From Anaerolineales bacterium (GTDB taxonomy: Bacteria > Chloroflexota > Anaerolineae > Anaerolineales > UBA4823), in NCBI GenBank assembly GCA_016929095.1, contig JAFGJM010000036.1, forward strand, positions 1-64,000: DNA of 64,000 bases. The letters run 5' to 3'. The notes below the pieces were generated by a model. It saw only the letters and a list, made by a program, of their open reading frames with translations, had not been told where the DNA came from and made no database searches. The position numbers and the translations under genes are program-made. Positions within the stretch are counted from its first letter, which is position 1, and each line of letters starts with the position of its first letter. Below, piece after piece: positions 50,218 through 58,418 of the stretch.

Positions 50218-51288
50218 CTATTTCTCATAGGGGATGCCATCAGCGGCGGGCGCCCTGGTTTTCCCGATGATGCCAGTCATGATCAGCATCGTCAGGATAT
50301 AAGGAACCATACCCACCACTGCTGAACTCTGAAAAAACGCCCATTGAGGGGGGATCAACTCCCGGAAAAACTGAAGGTTTATTTGTAAGGCAGAGGCTGC
50401 GCCAAATACCAGGGCGGCTGCCCAGGAGCCAAAAGGCGACCAGTTTCCGAAGATCATGGCTGCCAGCGCAATGAAACCACGTCCATTGGTCATCAGAGGC
50501 TCAAAAGAGGGAACCGACTCAAGTGTAAAATAAGCGCCTGCCAACCCTGCGATCAAACCGCCGATAATTACATTTAAGTAACGCATCCGGTAAACATTGA
50601 TGCCCACTGTATCAGCCGCCCGCGGGTGTTCGCCAACCGCCCTGGTGCGCAGCCCCCAGCGGGTATAGAAAAGCACATAGTGGGTAATGATCACCAAAAG
50701 GATGGCTGCGATGGTAATTGGCTGCTGTTCAAATACGGTGCCCACAACCGGTATATCCCCCAAAAGAGGAATATGGAGACGGGGTAATACTCCCGGAGCA
50801 TGCGGTACTTGCCCGCCAAAAATGCTCCCCTTTTCGAAAAATAGCTGCCGGTTCAAGAATCCGCTGATGCCTACTGCCAGCAAGTTGATGACCGTACCGC
50901 CAATGATTTGGTCGACCTTGAATGTCACCGAAAGGACGGCATGCAGCAATCCTAATAAACCGCCGGTAATGACGGCGATAATGACGCCAATGATAAGGCT
51001 GGGAAAGGCTCCCATTTTCAAGATGGTGTTCATATAGATCGCCCCAAACCAGCCAAAGAAAGCCGAAGCCAGCATCATTCCTTCGATGCCAATATTCACC
51101 ACGCCCGCTCGTTCGCAAAAGACGCCGGTTAATGCGCCGAGCGTTAATGGTGTGGCAACCGCGATCGTAGTGGCGATCATGCTGACGATGATCACCCCAG
51201 GCGATACTTCGGACTTTCCCACAACCACCACCACTCCAATCAGCACAATAATGATCAAAGCGATAAAAGTATATCGTCGAATTTCCAT
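50218..51288 (-). CDS. BMP-type nucleoside ABC transporter permease 2
   Basis: 356 residues from ATG 51288 with AGGAGC upstream. About nine helices, BPD_transp_2 family: TPLTLGALTGVFCERAGVVNIGIEGMMLASAFFGWFGAIY and RAVGEHPRAADTVGINVYRMRYLNVIIGGLIAGLAGAYF near the coupling loop. It pairs with permease 1 (51298-52440) to form the channel. Spacing of 9 bp to permease 1 and 17 bp to the ATPase shows one operon. Confidence 0.93.
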   Translation of the reverse strand: MEIRRYTFIALIIIVLIGVVVVVGKSEVSPGVIIVSMIATTIAVATPLTLGALTGVFCERAGVVNIGIEGMMLASAFFGWFGAIYMNTILKMGAFPSLIIGVIIAVITGGLLGLLHAVLSVTFKVDQIIGGTVINLLAVGISGFLNRQLFFEKGSIFGGQVPHAPGVLPRLHIPLLGDIPVVGTVFEQQPITIAAILLVIITHYVLFYTRWGLRTRAVGEHPRAADTVGINVYRMRYLNVIIGGLIAGLAGAYFTLESVPSFEPLMTNGRGFIALAAMIFGNWSPFGSWAAALVFGAASALQINLQFFRELIPPQWAFFQSSAVVGMVPYILTMLIMTGIIGKTRAPAADGIPYEK

Positions 51289-51297
51289 GGTTTGCTC

Positions 51298-52440
51298 CTA
51301 TTTCCCCCAACCGCGGGTAAGTACCACTTGTTCTCTAGGCGCCCGGATGCGGTAGATGAAGCGGACAATAGCATCAGCTGCTACGAATAGCAAAATCAAT
51401 GCTTGAATAACAGAGATCACATCCACCGGAATCTGGGTGAGAAATTGCATCCGTGTAGCGCCATTACGCATGGCGCCGAACAAAATAGCGCCAACCACCG
51501 CTCCGAAAGGATGACTTTTACCCAGCAAAGCAATGGCAATGGCATCAAAACCATACCCCTGGGAAAATCCAAGTTCGTGACGATAGTTTAATGCCGTGAC
51601 CTCAATAGCGCCTGCCAGACCTGCCAGCATACCCGAAAGCGTCATCGTTAAAACAATTGTTCGTGAAACGTTGATCCCGGCATATTTACCAGCGTCGGGA
51701 TTCGAACCGGCGGTGCGGATTTCAAATCCCAAAGTCGTTTTCCATAATAACCACCAAACAAGAAAAGCTACCACCAATGCTAAAATGAAACCCCAGTGGA
51801 AGCGGTATTTACTAAAGATCACCGGGATTTGCGCCCCTTCTGAAATCAAAGGTGTTCGAGCGATTACATTCAAAGGATCAGGATCCTTCATGGGACCGTT
51901 GAGCAGGTAGCTCACCAAGTTCAAAGCAATATAATTCATCATGATCGTGTTTATCACTTCGTGAGCTCCGGTTTTTGCTTTTAACCAGCCAGGAATAGCC
52001 CCCCAAATTGCACCCGCCAACATACCCGCCCCAACCGTCAGAGGCAGATGTATGGCGCCAGGAATAGTCGTACCTAATAATTCCGGCAACCGATATCCAA
52101 CCCAGGCAGAGGCAACAGCGCCCAGCGCCAATTGCCCTTCTGCGCCGATATTGAATAATCCGCCTTTGAAGGCCAGCGCCACGGCTAGTCCCGCAAAGAT
52201 ATAAGGCGTCGCCCAAACCGTCGTCTCACTGAGGGCGCGCAGCGTACCGAATGCGCCTTCAAACAGACCTGCGTATGCCGCAAACGGATCGCCTTTGGCG
52301 CCGGCAATCACCAAACCGCCCACGATCATCGCGGTAATAACCGCCAATAATGGAACAAGCAAGGCATTGCCGACTTGTTTTACAATTCGAATAAATGCGT
52401 TGGGTTTTTCTTCTTTTACTTGTGGTTCAGATTTATCCAT
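51298..52440 (-). CDS. BMP-type nucleoside ABC transporter permease 1
   Basis: 380 residues from ATG 52440 with GGAGTG upstream. BPD_transp_2 family with about ten helices: YIFAGLAVALAFKGGLFNIGAEGQLALGAVASAWVGY, EVINTIMMNYIALNLVSYLLNG and RTAGSNPDAGKYAGINVSRTIVLTMTLSGMLAGLAGAIEV. This is the YufP-type partner that carries an extended first loop. It forms a heterodimeric permease with the product of the next gene. Confidence 0.93.
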   Translation of the reverse strand: MDKSEPQVKEEKPNAFIRIVKQVGNALLVPLLAVITAMIVGGLVIAGAKGDPFAAYAGLFEGAFGTLRALSETTVWATPYIFAGLAVALAFKGGLFNIGAEGQLALGAVASAWVGYRLPELLGTTIPGAIHLPLTVGAGMLAGAIWGAIPGWLKAKTGAHEVINTIMMNYIALNLVSYLLNGPMKDPDPLNVIARTPLISEGAQIPVIFSKYRFHWGFILALVVAFLVWWLLWKTTLGFEIRTAGSNPDAGKYAGINVSRTIVLTMTLSGMLAGLAGAIEVTALNYRHELGFSQGYGFDAIAIALLGKSHPFGAVVGAILFGAMRNGATRMQFLTQIPVDVISVIQALILLFVAADAIVRFIYRIRAPREQVVLTRGWGK

Positions 52441-52488
52441 AAAACCACTCCATCGATATAAGTTTTCGCTCCTCTGCTCCGAATTTTA

Positions 52489-52520
52489 GCAGAGTGCAGA
52501 GGTTTCCCTCTGCACTCTGC
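52489..52520. other. Perfect 14-bp hairpin after the binding-protein terminator
   Basis: GCAGAGTGCAGAGG and its exact complement with a TTTC loop, between the BMP lipoprotein gene and permease 1. No T-run on the minus strand, so probably an RNA-processing or stability element; it stands next to a T-run terminator at 52538-52570. Confidence 0.65.
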
Positions 52521-52537
52521 ATTGTAATATTATTTGA

Positions 52538-52570
52538 TAAAAAACGAAAAGGGTAAATTACCCTTTCCGT
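52538..52570 (-). terminator. Partial terminator between BMP gene and permease genes
   Basis: On the minus strand ACG-AAAGGG and CCCTTT-CGT arms flank a 7-base loop and are followed by TTTTTT. It lies 21 bp after the BMP stop and would lower expression of the permeases relative to the binding protein. Confidence 0.7.
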
Positions 52571-52590
52571 AAAAACTTAGGAATATTATT

Positions 52591-53631
52591 TTATCCACCT
52601 GGTTTCACAGGGGCAACGCCAGTTTCGAGTGAACCGTCAGCTAAAGCTTTATCGATTTCTTCCATCTTCGCTTTCACGTCAGCCGGCACCTGGCTTTCCA
52701 CATCATGGTAAGGAGCATAACCTGCCAATCCAAGGTAATCACCGCCGGGGAAGCTGCCCTCTTTTGCCATTTTGATCAATTCAAGGGTGCCGGGGGTGAG
52801 CATCTTCATAGCGCTGGATAGAAGTACTTTCTGTGCTTCCGGAACAGTGAAGTATTGGTCGGAGTCAACGCCGATGGCGAAAACGCCTTTCTCGGCCGCG
52901 CCCGCCAACGCACCGTTACCGGTCTTGCCGCCAGCGCCAAAGACCACATCCACACCCTTATCGATCATGGAAATTGCTGTGGTTTTACCCCATTCGGGAT
53001 CGGTGAAGGTTTTATCGAAACCTACATCACTGTGGTAAACCACATTGACTTCTACAGCCGGGTCGATATAAGCAGCGCCTGCCCGGTAGCCTTCACCAAA
53101 GCGCCAAACTGCCGGAACAGCATCCGTACCGCAGACTGCGCCAATTTTGCCGGTCTCGGACATTTGAGCAGCCAGAGCGCCAACCAGGAAACCCGCTTTG
53201 TCTTCAGGAAACACCAAGCCAGCCAGGTTGGGGATGACTTCGCTTTGTGATTGATCGACGCCGATGAATTTAATATCCGGATATGCTTTTGCCGCGGCAA
53301 TTGTTGCTTCACCCAGGGCAAAACCAACAGTTACGATCACATCATATTTTTCATCCGCGAATGTAGCAATATTCTTATCATAGTCCTTAGAGTCGGTGGT
53401 CTCGATATATTGAACGACCGCACCCAGCTCTGATTCTGCCTGCTTCACGCCTTCCCAAGTGGATTGGTTGAACGACTTGTCATCGATCTTGCCTACATCG
53501 GTGACCAACCCCACACAGAATGTTTCTGCTTTGGAACAATCGGTTTTTTCTTCGGCTGCGGGGGCACAAGCTGATAGCAACATTGTAGCAAGCATAAGAA
53601 CTGCGACTATCACATATAATTTTTTATACAT
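52591..53631 (-). CDS. BMP-family substrate-binding lipoprotein (nucleoside)
   Basis: About 346 residues from ATG 53631, chosen for GGAGGAGAA upstream rather than the longer frame. Lipobox LLSACAP (Cys about 22). BMP/Med family marks: FCVGLVTDVGKIDDKSFNQSTWEGVKQAESELG, VTVGFALGEATIAAAKAYPDIKFIGVD, LVFPEDKAGFLVGALAAQMSETGKIGAVCG and DVVFGAGGKTGNGALAGAAEKGVFAIGVDSDQ. It binds nucleosides (typically purine) for the ABC transporter downstream. Cytidine deaminase at 56352 supports a nucleoside-salvage setting. Confidence 0.93.
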   Translation of the reverse strand: MYKKLYVIVAVLMLATMLLSACAPAAEEKTDCSKAETFCVGLVTDVGKIDDKSFNQSTWEGVKQAESELGAVVQYIETTDSKDYDKNIATFADEKYDVIVTVGFALGEATIAAAKAYPDIKFIGVDQSQSEVIPNLAGLVFPEDKAGFLVGALAAQMSETGKIGAVCGTDAVPAVWRFGEGYRAGAAYIDPAVEVNVVYHSDVGFDKTFTDPEWGKTTAISMIDKGVDVVFGAGGKTGNGALAGAAEKGVFAIGVDSDQYFTVPEAQKVLLSSAMKMLTPGTLELIKMAKEGSFPGGDYLGLAGYAPYHDVESQVPADVKAKMEEIDKALADGSLETGVAPVKPGG

Positions 53632-53906
53632 GGATTTCTCCTCCAAAAGAAATAAGTTTGATGTTTGGAACTAAATCACACTGAGCAATATAAGGTTTTT
53701 ATACGTCCAGATAAGCCATCCTCCTTTTTTATATTCGTGTGTGTTTTTAGGTTTAATCACTCTTCCGAAAACATTCAAACCACCGAATAAAATACTCTTT
53801 TACCTTCCTCCCGAGCGATTAACTGCTTTTGTATCCTTGTTAGTTTAGCATGAAGATGGGCAAAGTGCAATATTAAATTTCTCAAAATTACCTGAATACA
53901 ATTTTA

Positions 53907-54983
53907 TCACCGCCATTCGCCGGTTGTAGGGTCAACCCCGGTATCAATAAAATCATCCTTTAAGTCTGATATAACAATATCTATATATTGCAATTTTCCC
54001 GGGCTAATTACATTCTCATTAACATTAGTAATACCAAGAGGAAATTCGATGGATAATCCACCATCACCTGAAAGAAATTCTTGCCAATGAGTATCGATAA
54101 TCTGAACAACATCGCCCGCACCAATCGACGCGGTCCACTTATCTTTGATATCCTCGCCCGGTTTGCTTTGACTGATAATGCGAAAACCAGCCTGCGCCAG
54201 ATAATTCCCCAACTGAAGGTCATCCAGATCCGGGGTAATATAAATCGTTTTGGCTTGCCAGATATTAAAATACTCGATTGCTGCATCCCAGTCCATTTCA
54301 CTGGCTGGTACCGGTAATTCATAAAAAAGAGGATAATTCGACGCGGGATAAGGCGGGTGGACCGGTTGGCAAAATCCACAAAAATAAGTCACACCATTCG
54401 AGAAACCTCGCCGGGCAGCTTTTCCCACGGCGGTTTCCGCAGGGTATATAACCCCTACTCTAAAATCATCCGTGGTGACTGCTGCCACAACTCCCGCTAA
54501 AAATCCCGCCTTATCGGGGCGGCTGCTTGATGAAGCTATCAGGTTAATATTCCCGCTGGCCTGCAAACCAGCCACGCCTATCGCGACAAATTGCGTTTGC
54601 TTAGCCGCGGCAGCCAATATGCTTACACCGGGATCGGGAGGTAACACAAAAACGACCTTGATATCTTGGGTAAAAAAATCATCTGGAGATAAAGTTTGCA
54701 CCACCTCAAATCGAAATCCGGCTTGTGCAGCCCGATCTTCGAGCAATATTTGCAGATCTTCGATAAGCGCAGCATCGGCGCCGGATGGCGCCAATAGAAC
54801 CACCCATGGTGGTTGAGGCGTTTCAGAAGGAGCAATAGTTGAAGTGGCAGTAGGCGGTAAAACGATTTCGGTAGAAGTTGCTGTGGCCGTTTGTGTTATT
54901 GGGTCACAACCCGTTAACAAAAGAAAAACGAAAATGCAAAATATATTAATCAACCACGGATATTTTCTTTGGGTACGCCGCAT
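53907..54983 (-). CDS. Second BMP-like lipoprotein (divergent)
   Basis: 358 residues from ATG 54983 with GAGGAAC upstream. Lipobox FLLLTGCDP (Cys about 26), then a Thr/Pro-rich linker. The fold follows BMP proteins: PDKAGFLAGVVAAVTTDDFRVGVIYPAETAVGKAARRGFSNGVTYFCGFC, and a second lobe ending DFIDTGVDPTTGEWR. It lacks the DKSFNQ nucleoside motif of the first BMP protein, and has an unusual FCGFC pair. It sits 275 bp ahead of the BMP operon on the same strand. It may be a helper with a different ligand, or a decayed copy; the frame is fully open. Confidence 0.75.
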   Translation of the reverse strand: MRRTQRKYPWLINIFCIFVFLLLTGCDPITQTATATSTEIVLPPTATSTIAPSETPQPPWVVLLAPSGADAALIEDLQILLEDRAAQAGFRFEVVQTLSPDDFFTQDIKVVFVLPPDPGVSILAAAAKQTQFVAIGVAGLQASGNINLIASSSSRPDKAGFLAGVVAAVTTDDFRVGVIYPAETAVGKAARRGFSNGVTYFCGFCQPVHPPYPASNYPLFYELPVPASEMDWDAAIEYFNIWQAKTIYITPDLDDLQLGNYLAQAGFRIISQSKPGEDIKDKWTASIGAGDVVQIIDTHWQEFLSGDGGLSIEFPLGITNVNENVISPGKLQYIDIVISDLKDDFIDTGVDPTTGEWR

Positions 54984-55100
54984 AGTTCCTCAACGAAAAG
55001 TAAATATAACCTAATTTTACTATGACACAGTCAAATTGAATTTTCTTGTATAATATGATTATATTCATGGTATTTTTTCAGGGTCATAATTATAAAAAAA

Positions 55101-55106
55101 TATAAT
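55101..55106 (+). promoter_or_regulatory. -10 element for the DUF389-type gene
   Basis: TATAAT ten bases before ATG 55117. It predicts a transcript start about four bases ahead of the ATG, with no Shine-Dalgarno sequence, so a leaderless mRNA is likely. No clear -35. Confidence 0.45.
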
Positions 55107-55116
55107 CATCCAAATT

Positions 55117-56298
55117 ATGCCAATCCACCAAAGTGAAACCTTTCCCGAAGACCCGGATTTGCTGCCGCCAGCCAGAAGAAGAAGGGCGCGCCGTATTTTA
55201 GCGCCTTTAGATGTCGATGAACGCAGCCTGTTCCTGGATCAAATCGCCCGGCGGGCTTCGCCTTCTTTCGATTTTTTCCTGTTTTCGGCTACAGCCGGAT
55301 TAGTGATGGGCATTGGTCTTCTTTTTGATACACCGGCGTTGTTGATATTGGGAGCCATATTTGCGCCGGTTATGGCGCCCATCACCGGTATAGCATTGGG
55401 TACAGTCGTCGGCTCGGCGCGCCATTTTCTGCGCAGCCTGGCAGGATTTTTAATTGGCAGCCTGCTGGTCTTTTCGGGAGGTCTGGTTACCGGATTGGTT
55501 GGGGGAATGTTGATTTCATCGGGTGTTCTGTTAAAACTATCCCAGGCGCATTATTACGCACAAATTTCTTGGAGTGGCTTTTTAGTTCTTGCAATTGGCG
55601 CCGGTTTGACCATGGCTGCCATGTCGAGCAATGAGCGTAATGCGGCTGCTCCAAGTGTGGCATTGGCTTATGAGCTTTATTTGCCGCTGGCTGTCGCGGG
55701 ATTTGGGTTTGCCAGCCGGCAGCCTCACCTTTGGCCAGATGGTCTGGTTGTCTTCGCCGTCCATCTGGCATCCGGCGTCTTGATCAGTATCATCGTGTTG
55801 GCTTTTTTGGGTTTTCGACCATTAACCTTGTTCGGATATACTTTGAGCGGGACGATTATTTTAGCGGGGATCATATTACTAATCGGGGTAAGCGGTGCTG
55901 GTGCAGTCATAGGAGGTAAAATCGGTTTACCCACTCCGATTCCTTCTGCAACACTCACCCTGACACCATCGCTGTCCCCTACGTTAACTCCCATTCCCCC
56001 CAGTAAAACTCCCACACCTACTCTCACCCGAACCTATACTCCAACACCTACCCGAACGTTTACACCGACATCAACTCCGGTTATCCAGATTGTGGCAGCC
56101 CCCGATACCGAAGGTATTCTGTTACGAGCAGAACCGGGAGGTGCCATCATTAAAAGTTATCTAAATGGTATCCCAATGGAAATTTTACCGGATGACTTTT
56201 TACTTGACGGCGTGCTTTGGCAGCATGTGATCGCCCCCGATGGTATAGAAGGGTGGATTCTGCAATCTTTGTTGGCAACCCCCACCATTACCCCATAA
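55117..56298 (+). CDS. DUF389-type membrane protein with PT-rich linker and SH3-like tail
   Basis: 393 residues. A basic N-terminal region (PARRRRARRIL), then about seven helices across 48-270 with the DUF389 pattern (LVMGIGLLFDTPALLILGAIFAPVMAPITGIALGTVVGS). A Thr/Pro-rich linker follows (about 275-325, repeated TPTPT), then a 60-residue SH3-like domain (GILLRAEPGGAIIKSYLNG, VLWQHVIAPDGIEGWILQSLL). The linker and SH3-like tail are probably outside the cell and could contact peptidoglycan. DUF389 proteins are otherwise of unknown function; the added extracellular part is unusual. No SD. Confidence 0.8.
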   Translation: MPIHQSETFPEDPDLLPPARRRRARRILAPLDVDERSLFLDQIARRASPSFDFFLFSATAGLVMGIGLLFDTPALLILGAIFAPVMAPITGIALGTVVGSARHFLRSLAGFLIGSLLVFSGGLVTGLVGGMLISSGVLLKLSQAHYYAQISWSGFLVLAIGAGLTMAAMSSNERNAAAPSVALAYELYLPLAVAGFGFASRQPHLWPDGLVVFAVHLASGVLISIIVLAFLGFRPLTLFGYTLSGTIILAGIILLIGVSGAGAVIGGKIGLPTPIPSATLTLTPSLSPTLTPIPPSKTPTPTLTRTYTPTPTRTFTPTSTPVIQIVAAPDTEGILLRAEPGGAIIKSYLNGIPMEILPDDFLLDGVLWQHVIAPDGIEGWILQSLLATPTITP

Positions 56299-56351
56299 TA
56301 TTCAATCAAACCATATGGAACTCTAACCTTGCGCCCCCTCGCTAAACGGCA

Positions 56352-56756
56352 TTATTTCGGTAGATCCTGCGGGCGGAAGGCGCCGGGAAGCAGCTCGCCA
56401 ATTGTTGCTTCATGGAGAATTCTACCTTCACGATTGGCAATGATGACCCATGTCTCTAAGCCAAATTCCGCCAAAACCTGACGGCATGACCCGCACGGCA
56501 TACCGCCATTCACCGTGGCTACCGCGATGGCAAGGAATTCTCTTTCTCCTTCCGAAACCGCTTTAAAAACAGCTACACGTTCCGCACAAATCGTGACCGG
56601 AAAAGCCGCATTTTCCACATTGACCCCGTCATAAATGCGACCGGAGGCGGCTAACAAGGCTGCACCTACCTGATACTGTGAATAGGGAGCATAAGCATGG
56701 GAACGAGCTTCTACCGCAATCTGAATTAATTTCTTTTTTTCCTCGTCCGTTATCAT
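56352..56756 (-). CDS. cdd: Cytidine deaminase
   Basis: 134 residues, the usual length of the tetrameric form. Zinc ligands Cys57, Cys88 and Cys91 with the catalytic Glu59 are all present (TICAERVA; PCGSCRQV). It deaminates cytidine and deoxycytidine to uridine, salvaging pyrimidines; the nucleoside ABC transporter lies nearby. Start ATG 56756 lies 5 bp after the glmU stop, on the same strand, so it is probably co-transcribed with glmU. Confidence 0.95.
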   Translation of the reverse strand: MITDEEKKKLIQIAVEARSHAYAPYSQYQVGAALLAASGRIYDGVNVENAAFPVTICAERVAVFKAVSEGEREFLAIAVATVNGGMPCGSCRQVLAEFGLETWVIIANREGRILHEATIGELLPGAFRPQDLPK

Positions 56757-56761
56757 CAGGT

Positions 56762-58114
56762 TTATCCACGTTTCTCTAATTTTCGAATAACATGCGCCGG
56801 CACGCCCACTGCCAAACTGTCTTCCGGAATATCTTTTGTCACCACCGCGCCTGCGCCGGTGCGTCCTCCATGGCCAATTTTCACCGGGGCAACCAGCATA
56901 GTGTCGCTGCCTAAGAAAACATTGTCCCCAATTTCGGTATGATTCTTTTTCTCACCATCGTAATTACAGGTAATGGTGCCTGCGCCCACGTTAACTTTGG
57001 CTCCCAGTGTGGCATCCCCCAGGTAAGAAAAATGTCCCATTTTACTACCAGGTCCAAGGTATGAATTCTTCACTTCTCCAAAATTCCCCATATGCACCCC
57101 CTGGGCTAAATGAGCCCCGCTGCGCAAATGAGCATATGGTCCAATATCAACATCGTCTTCGAGGATAGCTTTTTCGACAACCGATGCAAATATTTTACAT
57201 CGGTCGCCTAAATGCGCCTCGCGGATCACCGCATTGGGACCCAGGCAGCAATTCTCACCCACAACGGTTTTTCCCTGGATAATTGTATTCGGGTAGATGA
57301 TGGTATCCATGCCTAGGGTTACATCGGCTTCGATATAGGTGGTTTGAGGATCGACCAATGTCACCCCCGCCGTCATCCATTGCCGATTAATGCGCTGCCG
57401 TAGAATGGCTTCTGCCTCTGCCAGATGAACACGGGTGTTAATTCCAATAGCCTGTGAGTTATCAGAAAGTTTTAACGCCCTAACGGTCAATCCATCCTGT
57501 ATAGCGATCCCTACTAAATCGGTCAGATAATACTCTCCCTTGGGTGAAAGTGGAATACGCTTCAGGTTTTCGCTAAGCCATTGTGCAGCAAAACAATACA
57601 CGCTGGTGTTGTATTCCTGAATGTGTAATTGCTCCGGAGTTGCCTGAGCTTCTTCGATAACAGCCAACACTTTTCCCTGGTCCTTTCGCAGTACTCTACC
57701 AAATCCTCGTGATTCTGTCCCGCCCACAGATACTAAAGTAATCGGTCCTGAATTCTGCATTTGCATTTCTACCAGGCTTTTTAGTGTGTCCAATAGAAAT
57801 AAAGGCATATCGGCTGCTATGACCAGCGCCAAATCTTCTTTTCGTTTAAGTAAAGGAGCAGCTTGTAGCACAGCGTGACCGGTGCCAAGGGGTGGATTTT
57901 GCTCTACGAAATTCACCCGATCGCCAAGCAATTTTTTTACCTGCTCAGCGCCATGCCCCACCACGACTATCGGTTTCTCACCGGTAATTTGTAAAGCGTT
58001 TTCGACAGCATACAAAATTAAAGGTTTTCCCACCAGAGGATGTAATACCTTGGGTAATTTCGAATGCATCCGCGTTCCTTGCCCGGCAGCTAATATGATC
58101 GCCCTTATTTTCAT
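56762..58114 (-). CDS. glmU: Bifunctional GlmU (UDP-GlcNAc synthesis)
   Basis: 450 residues from ATG 58114, preceded by AAGGT. N-terminal pyrophosphorylase domain: LAAGQGTRMHSKLPKVLHPLVGKPL. C-terminal left-handed beta-helix acetyltransferase: repeated hexapeptides from about 255 on (VTLGMDTIIYPNTIIQG) to AVVTKDIPEDSLAVGVPAHVIRKLEKRG. It makes UDP-N-acetylglucosamine for peptidoglycan. A tRNA-Gln gene lies 150 bp upstream on the same strand. Confidence 0.96.
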   Translation of the reverse strand: MKIRAIILAAGQGTRMHSKLPKVLHPLVGKPLILYAVENALQITGEKPIVVVGHGAEQVKKLLGDRVNFVEQNPPLGTGHAVLQAAPLLKRKEDLALVIAADMPLFLLDTLKSLVEMQMQNSGPITLVSVGGTESRGFGRVLRKDQGKVLAVIEEAQATPEQLHIQEYNTSVYCFAAQWLSENLKRIPLSPKGEYYLTDLVGIAIQDGLTVRALKLSDNSQAIGINTRVHLAEAEAILRQRINRQWMTAGVTLVDPQTTYIEADVTLGMDTIIYPNTIIQGKTVVGENCCLGPNAVIREAHLGDRCKIFASVVEKAILEDDVDIGPYAHLRSGAHLAQGVHMGNFGEVKNSYLGPGSKMGHFSYLGDATLGAKVNVGAGTITCNYDGEKKNHTEIGDNVFLGSDTMLVAPVKIGHGGRTGAGAVVTKDIPEDSLAVGVPAHVIRKLEKRG

Positions 58115-58264
58115 CGCCTATACCTTATGATTAAAAAAAATCGAGCATTACACCGGTGATTATGTGGTGTAAAGCTCTTGGTAAAAAATAAACCAGGAGT
58201 TCCTCGCTCGAGGAAACTCTTTGGATATTTGATGAATCCAATACACATCCATTCATGAAAAAGG

Positions 58265-58335
58265 CTGGGGCGCTCGGATTCGAACCAAGATAAACGGATT
58301 CAAAGTCCGCTGTGCTACCATTGCACCACGCCCCA
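58265..58335 (-). tRNA. tRNA-Gln (anticodon UUG)
   Basis: 71-nt tRNA. Acceptor TGGGGCG / CGCCCCA with discriminator G, anticodon loop CTTTGAA giving TTG, T-arm CTTGG-TTCGAAT-CCGAG. CCA is not encoded. Confidence 0.95.
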
Positions 58336-58418
58336 ATAAAAAAAACCAAGCATCAAAGTGCGGTGTATTTTATCATAGTCAATGCCGTAAACGCAATAGC
58401 CTTTGCCGGTTGATTTTG

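Noticed and set aside
53632-53906. Possible purine or preQ1 riboswitch ahead of the BMP gene
   Set aside because: No recognisable aptamer core; the only feature is a GGAGG directly touching a 6-codon frame.
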